From NCBI RefSeq assembly GCF_000243075.1, contig NC_016745.1, forward strand, positions 492,501-556,500: a stretch of DNA of 64,000 nucleotides. The letters are read 5' to 3'. Below the pieces are notes generated by a model. It did not search any database. It had not been told where the DNA came from and saw only the letters and a list, made by a program, of their open reading frames with translations. Shown one piece after another: positions 53,750-63,188 of the stretch; positions within the stretch are counted from its first letter, which is position 1, and every line of letters starts with the position of its first letter. The DNA comes from Oceanimonas sp. GK1. GTDB lineage: Bacteria; Pseudomonadota; Gammaproteobacteria; Enterobacterales; Aeromonadaceae. Position numbers and translations under genes: made by a program.

Positions 53750-56583
53750 TGAAAACCCCAGACCTGCCTTTTGATGAGCTACAACGGCTAGAGGCATTGC
53801 GGCGTACCGGTCTGCTCGACACGCCACCCGAAGCCCGTTTTGACCGGCTGACCCGCATTGCTCAACAAAGCTTTGGCGTCGATATCGCCCTGGTGTCGCT
53901 GGTGGACAGCGAACGCCAGTGGTTCAAGTCGACCCAGGGCCTGGATGCCTGTGAAACTCGCCGAGACATTTCCTTTTGCGGCCACGCCATTCTCGACAGC
54001 CGGGTTTTTGTGGTGGAAGACGCGCTGCAGGACGAACGCTTTGCCGATAACCCCCTGGTGACAGCGGCGCCCCATATTCGCTTCTATGCCGGCGCCCCCC
54101 TGCACAGCATCGAGGGCTTTCGCATCGGTACCCTGTGCGTGATCGACAGCCGCCCCCGCCGTTTTGACGAGCAGGACGGCGAGCTGTTGCGCAATCTGGC
54201 CGATTGTGTGGAAGAGCAGCTCAGCCGGCAGCGGCTGGACGAGTTGCGCAAAAGCCTGGCCGAGAGCGAATACCGGGCCCGGCTGATCATCGAGGGGGCC
54301 AATATCGGCACTTGGCAGTGCGACATGCAGACGGGCCAGTGCCGCTTCAACGACCGCTGGGCCGAGATGCTGGGTTGGCGGCTGGACGAGCTGGGTGATA
54401 CCAATATCGATACTTGGAAAAGCCGGGTACATTCAGAGGATCTGGCGCCGGCCGAGGCCATGCTGGAGCGCCATATTCAAGGGCTGGAGCCGGTCTACGA
54501 ATGCCGAATAAGAATGCGGCACAAAGACGGCCACTGGGTCTGGGTGCACAGCCGAGGCCGCCTGCTCGATTGCGGTGCCGATGGCAAGCCGGGCATCATC
54601 TACGGCACCCATATCGACACCAGTGCCGAGCAAGAGGCGCTGGCCCAGCTGGAGCGGCGCAACCGGGCGCTGGCCATGCTCAACCGCATGGCCTTCAAGC
54701 TGACTGGCTCGGTCGACGAGCGGATTACCCAGGCGCTGGCGCTGGGCCGGGAATTTCTGCAGCTGGATGTGGCCATTGCCAGCGAGATCATCGGCGATGT
54801 GTATGTGGTGCGCTGGGTGTCGGTGCCCGGCGAGGCCAGCATCGCTCCCGGCCTGCAGTTTAAGGTGGATCAGACCTATTGCCGGCTGATGCTGGCCCAG
54901 GACGGGGTGATGGCCATCAACCACATGGGCCGATCGGAGTATTCCGATACTGCCTGTTATCGCACCATGGGGCTGGAGTCCTATATCGCCACCCGGCTGC
55001 TGGTGGACGGCGAGCTGTTCGGTACCCTCAACTTTTCTTCCGCCGGCGTGCGGGATACGCCGTTTGACGACACCGACCGCATGTTCCTGGCGCTGATGGC
55101 TCGCTGGCTGGGCGACCAGCTCAGCCGCCAGCGTCAGCAGGCCCGGCTCGACAAGCTGGCCACCCAGTTGCCCGGCATGATCTACCAATACCGGCGTTGG
55201 CCCGACGGCCGTAGCGCCTTTCCCTACAGCAGTGCCGGCATCGAGCAGGTATACCGGCTCGATGCCGAGGTGGTACGGAACAATGCTGAGGCGGTGTTTG
55301 AACGTATTTATCCGCCGGATCTCGAGGCGGTGGCCGAGAGCATTGTCCGTTCCGAACAGGGGCTGTCGGACTGGCATGCCCAGTATCGGGTGCTGCAGGC
55401 CGATGGCGGTACGCACTGGGTGGAAGGCCGGGCCAGGCCCGAACGACTGGAAGACGGCAGTACCATCTGGCATGGCTACCTCACCGATATCGAGCACGAG
55501 AAACAGGCGGAGCTGGCCCTGGTCGTCAGCGAGCAACGATTGCGGGGGCTGTTTGAGCTGTCGTCCATCGGTATTGCCCTGAGCGATGCCGGCAGTGGTC
55601 GCATTCTGGATGTTAACCGGGCCCTGCTGGAAGCCAGCGGTTACGGCAAGACCGAACTGCTGGGCCTGACGCTGCCGGCGCTGACGCCGACGGAGCATCA
55701 GCCGCATGATGCTGTCGCTCAGGCCACCCTGAACGAGGCTGGTCGTTATGCCCCCTTTGAAAAGGAACTGCTGCACCGCAGCGGTGCCCGTTTCCCGGTG
55801 CGCCAGCAGGGCATGCTGATTAGGGATGCGGGAGGCCGGCAACTGGTGTGGACCCTGATAGAAGATATCACCGAGCTGAAAAAGGTGGAGCGGATGCAAA
55901 AGGAATTTGTGTCCACGGTCAGCCACGAGTTGCGCACGCCGCTCACCGCCATCAGTGGCGCCCTTGGCTTGCTGTCACAGGGCGCCATGGGCGAGTTGGC
56001 GCCTTCGGCGTTGCGGCTGGTGGCGCTGGCCCATGCCAACAGCCAGCGGCTTAACCTGCTGATCAACGACCTGCTCGACATGGAAAAACTGGTGGCTGGA
56101 AAGATGCAGTTTGATGTGCAGCCTCTGGCGTTGCATGAGTTGGTGCAGGACGCCGTGGAAGGCCACCGCCCGCTGGGCGAGAGCAGAGGCGTGAGGCTGA
56201 CGCTGGGCGCTCAGCTGGACGGGGACCGGGTGCTGGCAGATCGGGATCGGCTGTTTCAGGCGTTGGCCAATTTGCTCTCCAATGCGGTCAAGTTTTCCCC
56301 CGACGGCGGCGAGGTGCGCATCAGCACCGAAAGCGCCGGTAACGGCCGAGTGCGGCTCAGAGTACAGGATCAGGGTGAGGGGGTGCCTGAGGCGTTCCGG
56401 GGGCGGATTTTCGAGAAATTCGCTCAGGCCGACAGCTCCGACACCCGCAAAAAAGGCGGCACCGGGCTGGGGCTGGCCATTACGCGGGAGCTGATGGAGC
56501 GAATGAACGGTGCCGTGGGTTTTGAGTCAACCGAAGGCGAGGGCGCCTGCTTCTGGCTGGATATTCTTGTAGCCAAATACTAA
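53746..56583 (+). CDS. Soluble multi-sensor histidine kinase (GAF-PAS-GAF-PAS-PAS-HisKA)
   Basis: A 945-residue cytoplasmic kinase without membrane segments. In order: GAF at about 25-165 (ISFCGHAIL, then GAPLHSIEGFRIGTLCVID), a short coiled coil, PAS/PAC at about 175-300, a second GAF at about 305-460, PAS at about 465-590, PAS at about 597-715, HisKA with His727 (VSHELRTPLTA) and a HATPase. The PAS-rich front suggests sensing of internal redox or small-molecule signals. Its ATG overlaps the stop of the membrane kinase, so the two are made together. Confidence 0.9.
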   Translation: MMKTPDLPFDELQRLEALRRTGLLDTPPEARFDRLTRIAQQSFGVDIALVSLVDSERQWFKSTQGLDACETRRDISFCGHAILDSRVFVVEDALQDERFADNPLVTAAPHIRFYAGAPLHSIEGFRIGTLCVIDSRPRRFDEQDGELLRNLADCVEEQLSRQRLDELRKSLAESEYRARLIIEGANIGTWQCDMQTGQCRFNDRWAEMLGWRLDELGDTNIDTWKSRVHSEDLAPAEAMLERHIQGLEPVYECRIRMRHKDGHWVWVHSRGRLLDCGADGKPGIIYGTHIDTSAEQEALAQLERRNRALAMLNRMAFKLTGSVDERITQALALGREFLQLDVAIASEIIGDVYVVRWVSVPGEASIAPGLQFKVDQTYCRLMLAQDGVMAINHMGRSEYSDTACYRTMGLESYIATRLLVDGELFGTLNFSSAGVRDTPFDDTDRMFLALMARWLGDQLSRQRQQARLDKLATQLPGMIYQYRRWPDGRSAFPYSSAGIEQVYRLDAEVVRNNAEAVFERIYPPDLEAVAESIVRSEQGLSDWHAQYRVLQADGGTHWVEGRARPERLEDGSTIWHGYLTDIEHEKQAELALVVSEQRLRGLFELSSIGIALSDAGSGRILDVNRALLEASGYGKTELLGLTLPALTPTEHQPHDAVAQATLNEAGRYAPFEKELLHRSGARFPVRQQGMLIRDAGGRQLVWTLIEDITELKKVERMQKEFVSTVSHELRTPLTAISGALGLLSQGAMGELAPSALRLVALAHANSQRLNLLINDLLDMEKLVAGKMQFDVQPLALHELVQDAVEGHRPLGESRGVRLTLGAQLDGDRVLADRDRLFQALANLLSNAVKFSPDGGEVRISTESAGNGRVRLRVQDQGEGVPEAFRGRIFEKFAQADSSDTRKKGGTGLGLAITRELMERMNGAVGFESTEGEGACFWLDILVAKY

Positions 56584-56586
56584 TGG

Positions 56587-56642
56587 AAACCGCCCAGTGG
56601 GTGCTGCACTGAATATATGCTGACTGATTGGCTGGGCGGTTT
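56587..56642. terminator. Long-loop hairpin between convergent genes
   Basis: AAACCGCCCAG (56587-56597) and CTGGGCGGTTT (56632-56642) form a perfect 11-bp stem around a 34-base loop, in the 76-base gap between the sensor kinase and the epimerase gene. T residues at the right arm suggest termination on the plus strand. Confidence 0.55.
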
Positions 56643-56659
56643 GAGTACAGTGTTATTTT

Positions 56660-57661
56660 TTATTTAACTTCAAAGCCATAGGCATAAGGGTCCTCGCTGT
56701 CTACCCATATGGTATTGTGACCGGTGACCCGGGCCCAGCCCTGAATGCTGGGCATGATGGCCGGATAGTTTCCGACGCTGGATTCACTTTCTACCCGGCC
56801 AACAAACAGGCTGCCGATAATGCTTTCGTGCACGAATTCCTCGCCAATGCCGAGCTTGCCTCTGGCCACCCACTGGGCCATGCGAGCGCTGGTACCGGTA
56901 CCACAGGGTGAGCGATCGATCGCCCTGTCACCATAAAATACCGCGTTACGGGCATGAGCACCGGGCTGAGTTGGCTTACCGGTCCACATTACATGGCTGG
57001 CGCCGCGAACGGTTGGATCCAGAGGGTGGACGCAATCTACCACCTTGTTGATGGCTTCCCGGACTTTGGGTGAATAATGCAGAACCTGATCGGCAGTGAA
57101 TGATTCCAGGCCAGGAAAGTTGGCCTGGGGATCGACGATAGTGTAGTAATTGCCGCCATAAGAGACATCCACGGTCAGTTCGCCCAGTCCTTCCACCGCT
57201 ATGGTGACATCCCTGTGCGCCAGATAGCTGGCGACGTTATAGATGCGCACCTTCTCCACTTTGCTGCCGTTTTGCTCATAGTCGATACGGATCTGCCCGG
57301 CGGGCACATCCAGGATCAGCTTGCCCGGGGTTTTGGGTTTGAGCAGGCCGTGCTCTATGGCGCTGGTGACGGTGCCAATGGTGCCGTGGCCGCACATGGG
57401 CAGGCAACCACTGGTCTCTATAAACAGGATGGAGGCATCGGCCTGCTCACTGCAAGGGGGGTAGAGAATAGAGCCAGACATCATCGAATGGCCACGCGGT
57501 TCAAACATCAATGCCTGACGTATCCAGTCGTGATGGGCCAGGAAGTCCTGTCGCTTCTCACTCATGTTGCTTCCTTGTAGTGCAGGGTAACCACCTGCAA
57601 CCAGACGAACAGGATTCCCACATGTATGGGCATCTATACAGAAAAAAGTGCCTTCTCTCAT
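56660..57661 (-). CDS. 4-hydroxyproline 2-epimerase (proline racemase family)
   Basis: A 333-residue cofactor-independent epimerase that interconverts trans-4-hydroxy-L-proline and cis-4-hydroxy-D-proline. Both catalytic Cys are present: Cys90 in PMCGHGTIG and Cys253 in RSPCGTGTSA. The related trans-3-hydroxyproline dehydratase has Thr at the second position, so an epimerase is favoured over a dehydratase. The divergent gene at 57799 encodes the dehydrogenase that would use the D-product. Confidence 0.9.
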   Translation of the reverse strand: MREGTFFCIDAHTCGNPVRLVAGGYPALQGSNMSEKRQDFLAHHDWIRQALMFEPRGHSMMSGSILYPPCSEQADASILFIETSGCLPMCGHGTIGTVTSAIEHGLLKPKTPGKLILDVPAGQIRIDYEQNGSKVEKVRIYNVASYLAHRDVTIAVEGLGELTVDVSYGGNYYTIVDPQANFPGLESFTADQVLHYSPKVREAINKVVDCVHPLDPTVRGASHVMWTGKPTQPGAHARNAVFYGDRAIDRSPCGTGTSARMAQWVARGKLGIGEEFVHESIIGSLFVGRVESESSVGNYPAIMPSIQGWARVTGHNTIWVDSEDPYAYGFEVK

Positions 57662-57753
57662 TTAATTGTTCTCCTTGTGGTTGTTTATTCTATTGAGATC
57701 TAGATCATGTTTTTACAAGTATTTAACTATCATCTCTGGCGTTTAGGTATAGG

Positions 57754-57770
57754 TTGTATATTTTATACAA
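57754..57770. promoter_or_regulatory. GntR-type operator candidate in the hydroxyproline gene divide
   Basis: TTGTATA and TATACAA flank TTT, a perfect 7-bp inverted repeat 29 bases before the ATG of the dehydrogenase gene and in the region divergent to the epimerase gene. Hydroxyproline clusters are often controlled by GntR-family regulators that bind such sites. No regulator gene is in the window. TATACAAT could also be the -10 itself. Confidence 0.5.
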
Positions 57771-57798
57771 TCAAGATGTTTGGGAAAGGGATATCCAG

Positions 57799-59109
57799 AT
57801 GCAAGACCTGAATCACGATTTGGTAGTGATTGGTGGTGGAATTATCGGGGTCACCTGCGGCTGGCAGCTGACCCAGGCCGGTTACAAGGTGCTGTTACTG
57901 GAAAAAAGCGAGATCGGGCAGGGCGCTTCCTTCGGCAATGCAGGCCATATTGCCACCGAGCAGGTGCTGCCGCTGGCTTCTCCCGCCATACTGCGGCAGC
58001 TACCCCGCATGCTGCTGGATCCACTTGGCCCTTTACGTCTGGACTGGCGTTATTTACCTCGCATAGTTCCCTGGTTATTAAGGTTGGTTGTAAACATGCG
58101 TTCTCAGGCCCAGTGCGCCAGCAGTGCCGGATTGCGCTCTCTCAACGAGGCCAGCCTGTCGGCCTGGCAGCAATTATTGAAACAGGCTGGATTGAGCCAC
58201 TTGCTGAAAGAAGATGGTTCCCTGCTGGTATGCGAAAGTGATGCTGCCTTTGCCGAGCTGCTTCATCATATTGAGACGCTTAAGCAACTCGGTGTTCAGG
58301 GTGAACCCTGGTCTGCATCACTCTTGCATCAACGGATCCCCGGTCTGGCTCCGGCGATAAGCGGGGGAATATTTTTTCCTGCCACGGGCCATGTGCTTGA
58401 TCCCTACCAACTGGTTATTCAGCTTTTTACCCAGGCACAGGCGGCCGGGCTGGTGCACATGCAGGCCGAGGTATACGGCGGCCGCTGCCTGGATGATGGC
58501 ATCGAGCTGAATACCTGCAAAGGCAAGCTGCTCGCCAAACGGGTGCTGGTTGCCGCCGGAGCCTGGGCTAAACCTCTGGTCCGGGAACTGGCCGGAATTA
58601 ATATCCCGCTGGATACCGAGCGGGGATATCACCTGATGCTGCCAGCCGAGCCCGATCGTCTTCCTATGGCGATCAGCTCTCTGGAGCGCCGCTTCATTAT
58701 GACTCCGATGGCAGGAGGGCTGCGTCTGGCAGGAACGGTAGAATTTGCCGGCCTGCACAAGGCGCCGGATTACCGTCGGGCCCAGGGGCTGCTGCGTCAT
58801 GCGGATGCGTTGTTTGAACGGCAGCTGGATACCGAAGGGGCGAGCCCCTGGATGGGCTGCCGCCCTTCACTACCAGATTCATTACCGGTCATCGACAGGG
58901 TTGGCCCGCAAGGACGCCTGTTGCTGGCGTTGGGCCATCATCACCTGGGGCTGACGCAAGCTGCGATCACCGCCCAACTTATTCAGAGCCTGTTGTCGGG
59001 AACACCGTCCGGGCTCGATACCACCCCTTACCGCTTGGCGCGGTTTGGGCAACTACCCCCCACGCATAACTTTAACAACAGTGTTTGCCTGCCCGGCTCA
59101 GAAGGTTGA
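57799..59109 (+). CDS. FAD-dependent D-amino acid dehydrogenase (D-hydroxyproline dehydrogenase)
   Basis: A 436-residue DadA-family flavoprotein. The dinucleotide-binding motif VVIGGGIIGVTCGW is at residues 8-21, and the family C-terminal FAD contact LALGHHHLGLTQA is present. In this cluster its likely reaction is oxidation of cis-4-hydroxy-D-proline to 1-pyrroline-4-hydroxy-2-carboxylate with electrons passed to the respiratory chain. ATG 57799 is used; an earlier TTG coincides with the operator at 57754. The gene is A+T-richer than the ilv or hem genes, suggesting the cluster may be of foreign origin. Confidence 0.85.
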   Translation: MQDLNHDLVVIGGGIIGVTCGWQLTQAGYKVLLLEKSEIGQGASFGNAGHIATEQVLPLASPAILRQLPRMLLDPLGPLRLDWRYLPRIVPWLLRLVVNMRSQAQCASSAGLRSLNEASLSAWQQLLKQAGLSHLLKEDGSLLVCESDAAFAELLHHIETLKQLGVQGEPWSASLLHQRIPGLAPAISGGIFFPATGHVLDPYQLVIQLFTQAQAAGLVHMQAEVYGGRCLDDGIELNTCKGKLLAKRVLVAAGAWAKPLVRELAGINIPLDTERGYHLMLPAEPDRLPMAISSLERRFIMTPMAGGLRLAGTVEFAGLHKAPDYRRAQGLLRHADALFERQLDTEGASPWMGCRPSLPDSLPVIDRVGPQGRLLLALGHHHLGLTQAAITAQLIQSLLSGTPSGLDTTPYRLARFGQLPPTHNFNNSVCLPGSEG

Positions 59110-59140
59110 CCGGGTTCGTATTATCACAGGGAGAACATAT

Positions 59141-60604
59141 ATGGATATCAAGCAGTCAACCCCGGCGGATCGGATCCGCCTGCCCAGCAGTTTTGAAGTT
59201 CTGGGTTTGCTGGCGGCCTTTATCGGCGTCATGTATTTGTTTTTGAATGTATGGGCTCTGCCCATACAGCTGGCCCTGTTCGTGTCCTGGTTCCTGGTGA
59301 TCGGACTAGGTATTCGTTTGGGTCTGTGTTATGAAACCATCCAGAAAGGCTTGTTGAAAGGGATCCACAACGGTATGGAAGCCGTGCTGGTGCTGATCAC
59401 CGTGGGTGCGCTGATCGGGACCTGGATTGCAGGTGGAATTGTGCCCAGCATCATCTATTACGGCCTGTCGGTGATGAGTCCCAGCATCTTTCTGTTTGCG
59501 GCCTTTATCATCTGTGCCCTGACCTCGCTGGCGACTGGCACTTCGTTCGGTACCGCGGGTACCGCCGGCATCGCCATGATGGGCATAGGCCACAGCTTCG
59601 GCATTCCGATGCCGCTGGTGGCCGGCGCGGTTATTTCCGGCGCCTATGTGGGGGACAAGCTGTCTCCCCTGTCCGACACCACAGTGATGACCGCCTCCCT
59701 GTGCCGGGTTGATCTGATCGACCACATCAAGTCCATGTTGCATGTCAGTGCTCCTTCCGCCCTGATTGCCAGCCTGCTGTTCCTGGGTGTGGGCTATTTC
59801 TATGTCGACGGAGCCGTTGACACCAGCCGGGCAGATGCAGCCATGGTGGCCTTGGCCGAGCAGTTCAATATCAGCTGGTATCTGTTGTTGCCGACGGTGG
59901 CGGTGATCGCCTTGCTGGCCATGCGCAAGCCGTCCATTCCGGTGATCAGCTTCGGTGCCGTACTGGGCATTATTTGTGCCGTGCTGTTCCAGGATATGGC
60001 GACGCTGGATGCGGTCAACACCGCCTATTTCGGCAATGCCATGAGCTCCGAGGTGGATTTCCTCAATACCCTGCTGAATCGCGGCGGTATCGAGTCCATG
60101 TTCGGTGTTATCGCCCTGGTGCTGTTTGCGCTTGGACTGGGTGGGCTGATGGATCGCATTGGTATTCTGACCGTTATCTGTAACGGTTTCCTGTCCTGGG
60201 CCAACAATGCCGGCAGACTGACCTTGTCGACCCTGCTGGGTGGTTTCTTCGGCAACTTCTTCGGTGGCGCGGCCTATGTTTCGCTGATCACCGCCAGCAC
60301 CATCACCGAGAAAAACTATGACAAGCAGGGTATCGACCGTCGGGTGCTGTCCCGCAATGCCGAGGCCGGCGGTACCGTCACCACACCCATGGTGCCCTGG
60401 TCCGATGGCGGTGTCTTTATGGCCACCACTCTGGGAGTGAGCACCCTCAGCTATCTGCCGTTCCTCTGGTTCCATTTTCTGGTGCTGATCATCTCGCTGA
60501 TTTACGGCTACGCCAACATTGCGGTCTGGCGCACCGCGCCGGCCTGCCCGCAGCCTACCACTGAATCCGAAGACAGTCTGGCGCTGGCAAAGGCGTCTTC
60601 ATAA
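59141..60604 (+). CDS. nhaC: NhaC-family Na+/H+ antiporter-type carrier
   Basis: A 487-residue membrane protein with about 12 hydrophobic segments. The GAVISGAYVGDKLSPLSDTT stretch is a signature of NhaC carriers. ATG 59141 follows GGGAGA. Family members include Na+/H+ antiporters and Na+-coupled uptake systems such as malate/lactate exchange. Placement between the dehydrogenase and deaminase genes suggests it brings in hydroxyproline or balances Na+; transport of hydroxyproline is inference. Confidence 0.88.
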   Translation: MDIKQSTPADRIRLPSSFEVLGLLAAFIGVMYLFLNVWALPIQLALFVSWFLVIGLGIRLGLCYETIQKGLLKGIHNGMEAVLVLITVGALIGTWIAGGIVPSIIYYGLSVMSPSIFLFAAFIICALTSLATGTSFGTAGTAGIAMMGIGHSFGIPMPLVAGAVISGAYVGDKLSPLSDTTVMTASLCRVDLIDHIKSMLHVSAPSALIASLLFLGVGYFYVDGAVDTSRADAAMVALAEQFNISWYLLLPTVAVIALLAMRKPSIPVISFGAVLGIICAVLFQDMATLDAVNTAYFGNAMSSEVDFLNTLLNRGGIESMFGVIALVLFALGLGGLMDRIGILTVICNGFLSWANNAGRLTLSTLLGGFFGNFFGGAAYVSLITASTITEKNYDKQGIDRRVLSRNAEAGGTVTTPMVPWSDGGVFMATTLGVSTLSYLPFLWFHFLVLIISLIYGYANIAVWRTAPACPQPTTESEDSLALAKASS

Positions 60605-60628
60605 CCTCTTTTTTGTCACTCACTTTTC

Positions 60629-60650
60629 GGGCCTGTGCTCAGGCCCTTTT
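60629..60650 (+). terminator. Intra-cluster terminator
   Basis: GGGCCT and AGGCCC flank a GTGCTC loop and are followed by TTTT. It lies 25 bases after the NhaC gene and just before the DapA-like gene, so the downstream genes may be expressed at a lower level or from another promoter. Confidence 0.7.
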
Positions 60651-60671
60651 ATCACGATAAGGATATGCATA

Positions 60672-61547
60672 ATGAAAATTGAAGGTGTAATGGTTCCGGT
60701 TGTTACTCCGTTCGCTCAGAACGGTCAGATCGATTACCCGGCGCTGGCGGCGCTGCTGGCCCACCAACTGGACGCCGGCGTTACTGGTATCGTCGCCTGC
60801 GGCACCACTGGCGAGTATTACGCCCTGAGCCAGGCCGAGCGCCGTGAGCTGATGGCCTTTATCGCCAGGGAAGTGGGTGACAAGGCGCTGCTGGTCGCCG
60901 GTGTCAATGACACCCACTCGGCGGGATCCATTGCCAAGGCGCAGGAGGCGAAGGAGCTGGGCTATCAGGCGCTGATGCTGGCTCCCCCCATCTATTGTCT
61001 GCCGGAGCAGGACGAAATTATCGCCCATTACCAGACCGTGAGCCGTGAAGTGGACATGCCCATCATCATGTACAACTTCCCGGCCCGCTCCGGCGTGGAG
61101 ATTGGCATCGAGGCGGTCAAGGTACTGGCCAGGGATCCCAATATTGTTGGCATCAAGGAAAGCAGTGGCGATTTCACCCGTGCTGTCACCCTGCTCAACC
61201 TGGGGCTGGAAGACTTTGAAGTGGTCTGTGGCTCCGATGACCAGGGAGCCGATTACCTGTTCTGGGGCGCCCGCTCCTGGATCGGTGGTGGCGCCAACTA
61301 TCTGGCCGCCGATCACGTCAACATGATCGAAGCGGCCAAGGCCGGCGACTGGCAGCAGGTAAGGAGCATCATGGCCCGTATTCTGCCCGTGCTGCAGAAC
61401 ATGGAATCCGGTGGTTATAACCAGAAAGCGAAGCTGGGCTGTGGCCATATCGGTTATCCGGTGGGTCCGGTCAGGGCGCCCCTGTACCCGGTGAGCCAGC
61501 AGGATGAAGAGGACTTTCTGGCTCTGCTGACCCAGGCGCTGAAATAA
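60672..61547 (+). CDS. DapA-family 1-pyrroline-4-hydroxy-2-carboxylate deaminase
   Basis: A 291-residue class I aldolase-like lyase of the dihydrodipicolinate synthase family. The Schiff-base Lys162 (VGIKESSGD) and Tyr134 (MYNFPARSG) are in the expected places, and CGTTGEYYALS is the substrate loop. In hydroxyproline pathways a member of this family deaminates 1-pyrroline-4-hydroxy-2-carboxylate to 2-oxoglutarate semialdehyde, which fits the genes on both sides. A true DapA for lysine is less likely from the context. The aldehyde dehydrogenase follows 10 bases later. Confidence 0.87.
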   Translation: MKIEGVMVPVVTPFAQNGQIDYPALAALLAHQLDAGVTGIVACGTTGEYYALSQAERRELMAFIAREVGDKALLVAGVNDTHSAGSIAKAQEAKELGYQALMLAPPIYCLPEQDEIIAHYQTVSREVDMPIIMYNFPARSGVEIGIEAVKVLARDPNIVGIKESSGDFTRAVTLLNLGLEDFEVVCGSDDQGADYLFWGARSWIGGGANYLAADHVNMIEAAKAGDWQQVRSIMARILPVLQNMESGGYNQKAKLGCGHIGYPVGPVRAPLYPVSQQDEEDFLALLTQALK

Positions 61548-61557
61548 GGAGACAGAC

Positions 61558-63042
61558 ATGTCAGTACAAGTGCAAAACGTCTTTGCCAGGGCCAGGCAGG
61601 GAGAACTGCGGGCCGAGGCCATTATCGTTGGCTATACCCCCGGCAATCAGACCCTGGAGACCCGGGATCCCTTTGATGAATCGGTTATTGGTCAGGTTGA
61701 AGCCTGTACCGAAGCGCAGGTGAACCTGGCGGTGGCTGCCGCTCGGACCAGCTTCGAGCGGGGCGAGTGGCGCAAGCTGGCCCCGGCCGAGCGCAAGCAA
61801 CGGATGCAGGCCTGGATCGCGCTGCTGGAGCAACATCAGGAAGAGCTGGCGGCACTGGATTGTGTCGATGGCGGCAAGCCGATCACCGAATGCCTGAATA
61901 CCGACATTCCGGAAACCATCAATACCCTGGCCTGGTACGCAGAAGCGGTAGACAAGGTGTTCGGCAAGGTAGCACCGACCGGGGATGACACCTTGGGGCT
62001 GGTGGTCAACGAGCCCATCGGTGTGGTAGCTGCCGTGCTGCCGTGGAACTTTCCGGCGCAGATGTTCGCCTGGAAGGTGGGGCCGGCTCTGGTGACCGGT
62101 AACTCGGTGATAGTGAAACCGGCCGAACAGACCTCCCTGAGCGCCTGGCGCATGGTGCAGCTGGCCCATCAGGCGGGGATTCCGGAGGGAGTGCTGCAGC
62201 TGGTAACCGGTCTGGGTGAGCAGACCGGTATGCCGCTGGGCCTGCATCCGGATGTGGATATGGTGTCTTTCACCGGTTCAACCGAGGTTGGCCGTCTGTT
62301 TCTGCAGTACTCGGCTCAGAGCAACCTGAAAGAAGTGGTGCTGGAATGTGGTGGCAAGAGCCCGCAGCTGGTGTTCGATGACGTGGAAGACCTGGATGCC
62401 ATCGTCGACGATGTGCTGGCGGCGGCCTTTTGGAATATGGGTGAAAACTGCAGTTGCGGATCCCGCCTGCTGGTGCAGAAGGGCATGAAGGAACCGCTGC
62501 TGGACAAGCTGTGTTCTCGTTTGTCCGGCTGGAAGCTGGGTGATCCCAAGGATTCAGACACCATGGTCGGCCCCATGGTAGAGCCGGTGCACTTCAGCAA
62601 GGTGAAGGCCATGGTTGAGCAGGCCAGAGAGCAGGGTGCCCGATTGCGTTACGGCGGCAATACCCCCGACCTTGGTGCCGGCCTGTTTGTGGAGCCGACC
62701 ATTTTCGATGATGTCCGGCCCGACATGACCCTGTTCCGGGACGAGGTCTTTGGTCCGGTACTGGCGGTAACCGAATTCACCAGCGAAGAAGAGGCAGTGT
62801 CCCTGGCAAACCAGACCCAGTATGGTCTGGCCGCCTCCCTCTATACCAGCAATATCGGGCGGGCCCACCGGGTTTCCCGGGCCCTGAGGGCGGGCACCGT
62901 TTCCATCAACTGCTTCAGCGAAGGTGATATTACCACCCCCTTCGGCGGCTACGGTCAGTCCGGTTTTGGCGGTAGAGACAATGGCCTGGAGGCCATGGAG
63001 CAATATCTGCAAAAGAAAACTATCTGGTATAACCAGGCCTGA
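61558..63042 (+). CDS. Aldehyde dehydrogenase (probable 2-oxoglutarate semialdehyde dehydrogenase)
   Basis: A 494-residue NAD(P)-dependent aldehyde dehydrogenase. The catalytic Cys298 is in GENCSCGSR, the general-base Glu in LECGGKSPQ near 264, and the cofactor loop is FTGSTEVGR. The sequence type is near PuuC (gamma-glutamyl-aminobutyraldehyde dehydrogenase), but the cluster position predicts oxidation of 2-oxoglutarate semialdehyde to 2-oxoglutarate, the last step of hydroxyproline breakdown. It is co-transcribed with the deaminase. Confidence 0.88.
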   Translation: MSVQVQNVFARARQGELRAEAIIVGYTPGNQTLETRDPFDESVIGQVEACTEAQVNLAVAAARTSFERGEWRKLAPAERKQRMQAWIALLEQHQEELAALDCVDGGKPITECLNTDIPETINTLAWYAEAVDKVFGKVAPTGDDTLGLVVNEPIGVVAAVLPWNFPAQMFAWKVGPALVTGNSVIVKPAEQTSLSAWRMVQLAHQAGIPEGVLQLVTGLGEQTGMPLGLHPDVDMVSFTGSTEVGRLFLQYSAQSNLKEVVLECGGKSPQLVFDDVEDLDAIVDDVLAAAFWNMGENCSCGSRLLVQKGMKEPLLDKLCSRLSGWKLGDPKDSDTMVGPMVEPVHFSKVKAMVEQAREQGARLRYGGNTPDLGAGLFVEPTIFDDVRPDMTLFRDEVFGPVLAVTEFTSEEEAVSLANQTQYGLAASLYTSNIGRAHRVSRALRAGTVSINCFSEGDITTPFGGYGQSGFGGRDNGLEAMEQYLQKKTIWYNQA

Positions 63043-63050
63043 ATGAATTA

Positions 63051-63093
63051 ATGATGATATGGCGCTAGCAGTTTGTCTGGCGTCATATTTTCA
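63051..63093 (+). other. Hairpin between the aldehyde dehydrogenase and TRAP genes
   Basis: ATATGGCGC and GGCGTCATAT pair with one mismatch or bulge around a loop, and TTTT follows. It may reduce read-through into the TRAP gene. Evidence is the base pairing only. Confidence 0.45.
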
Positions 63094-63188
63094 TGAAGCT
63101 GTGCCGAATAAAATAAATATTCTCTTTCTTCGGCGTTGGTGTTTACTCCCATGAATGGGGGAGTGTTAATTTTTCAAAGGAGATGAAA

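Noticed and set aside
57754-57798. TTG 57754 as start of the D-hydroxyproline dehydrogenase
   Set aside because: It overlaps the perfect dyad and likely promoter; the protein from ATG 57799 begins just before the FAD-binding motif as expected for DadA relatives.
60672-61547. Lysine-pathway dihydrodipicolinate synthase DapA
   Set aside because: The fold and Schiff-base Lys match the family, but the gene is embedded in a hydroxyproline cluster, where a DapA-family deaminase is expected.
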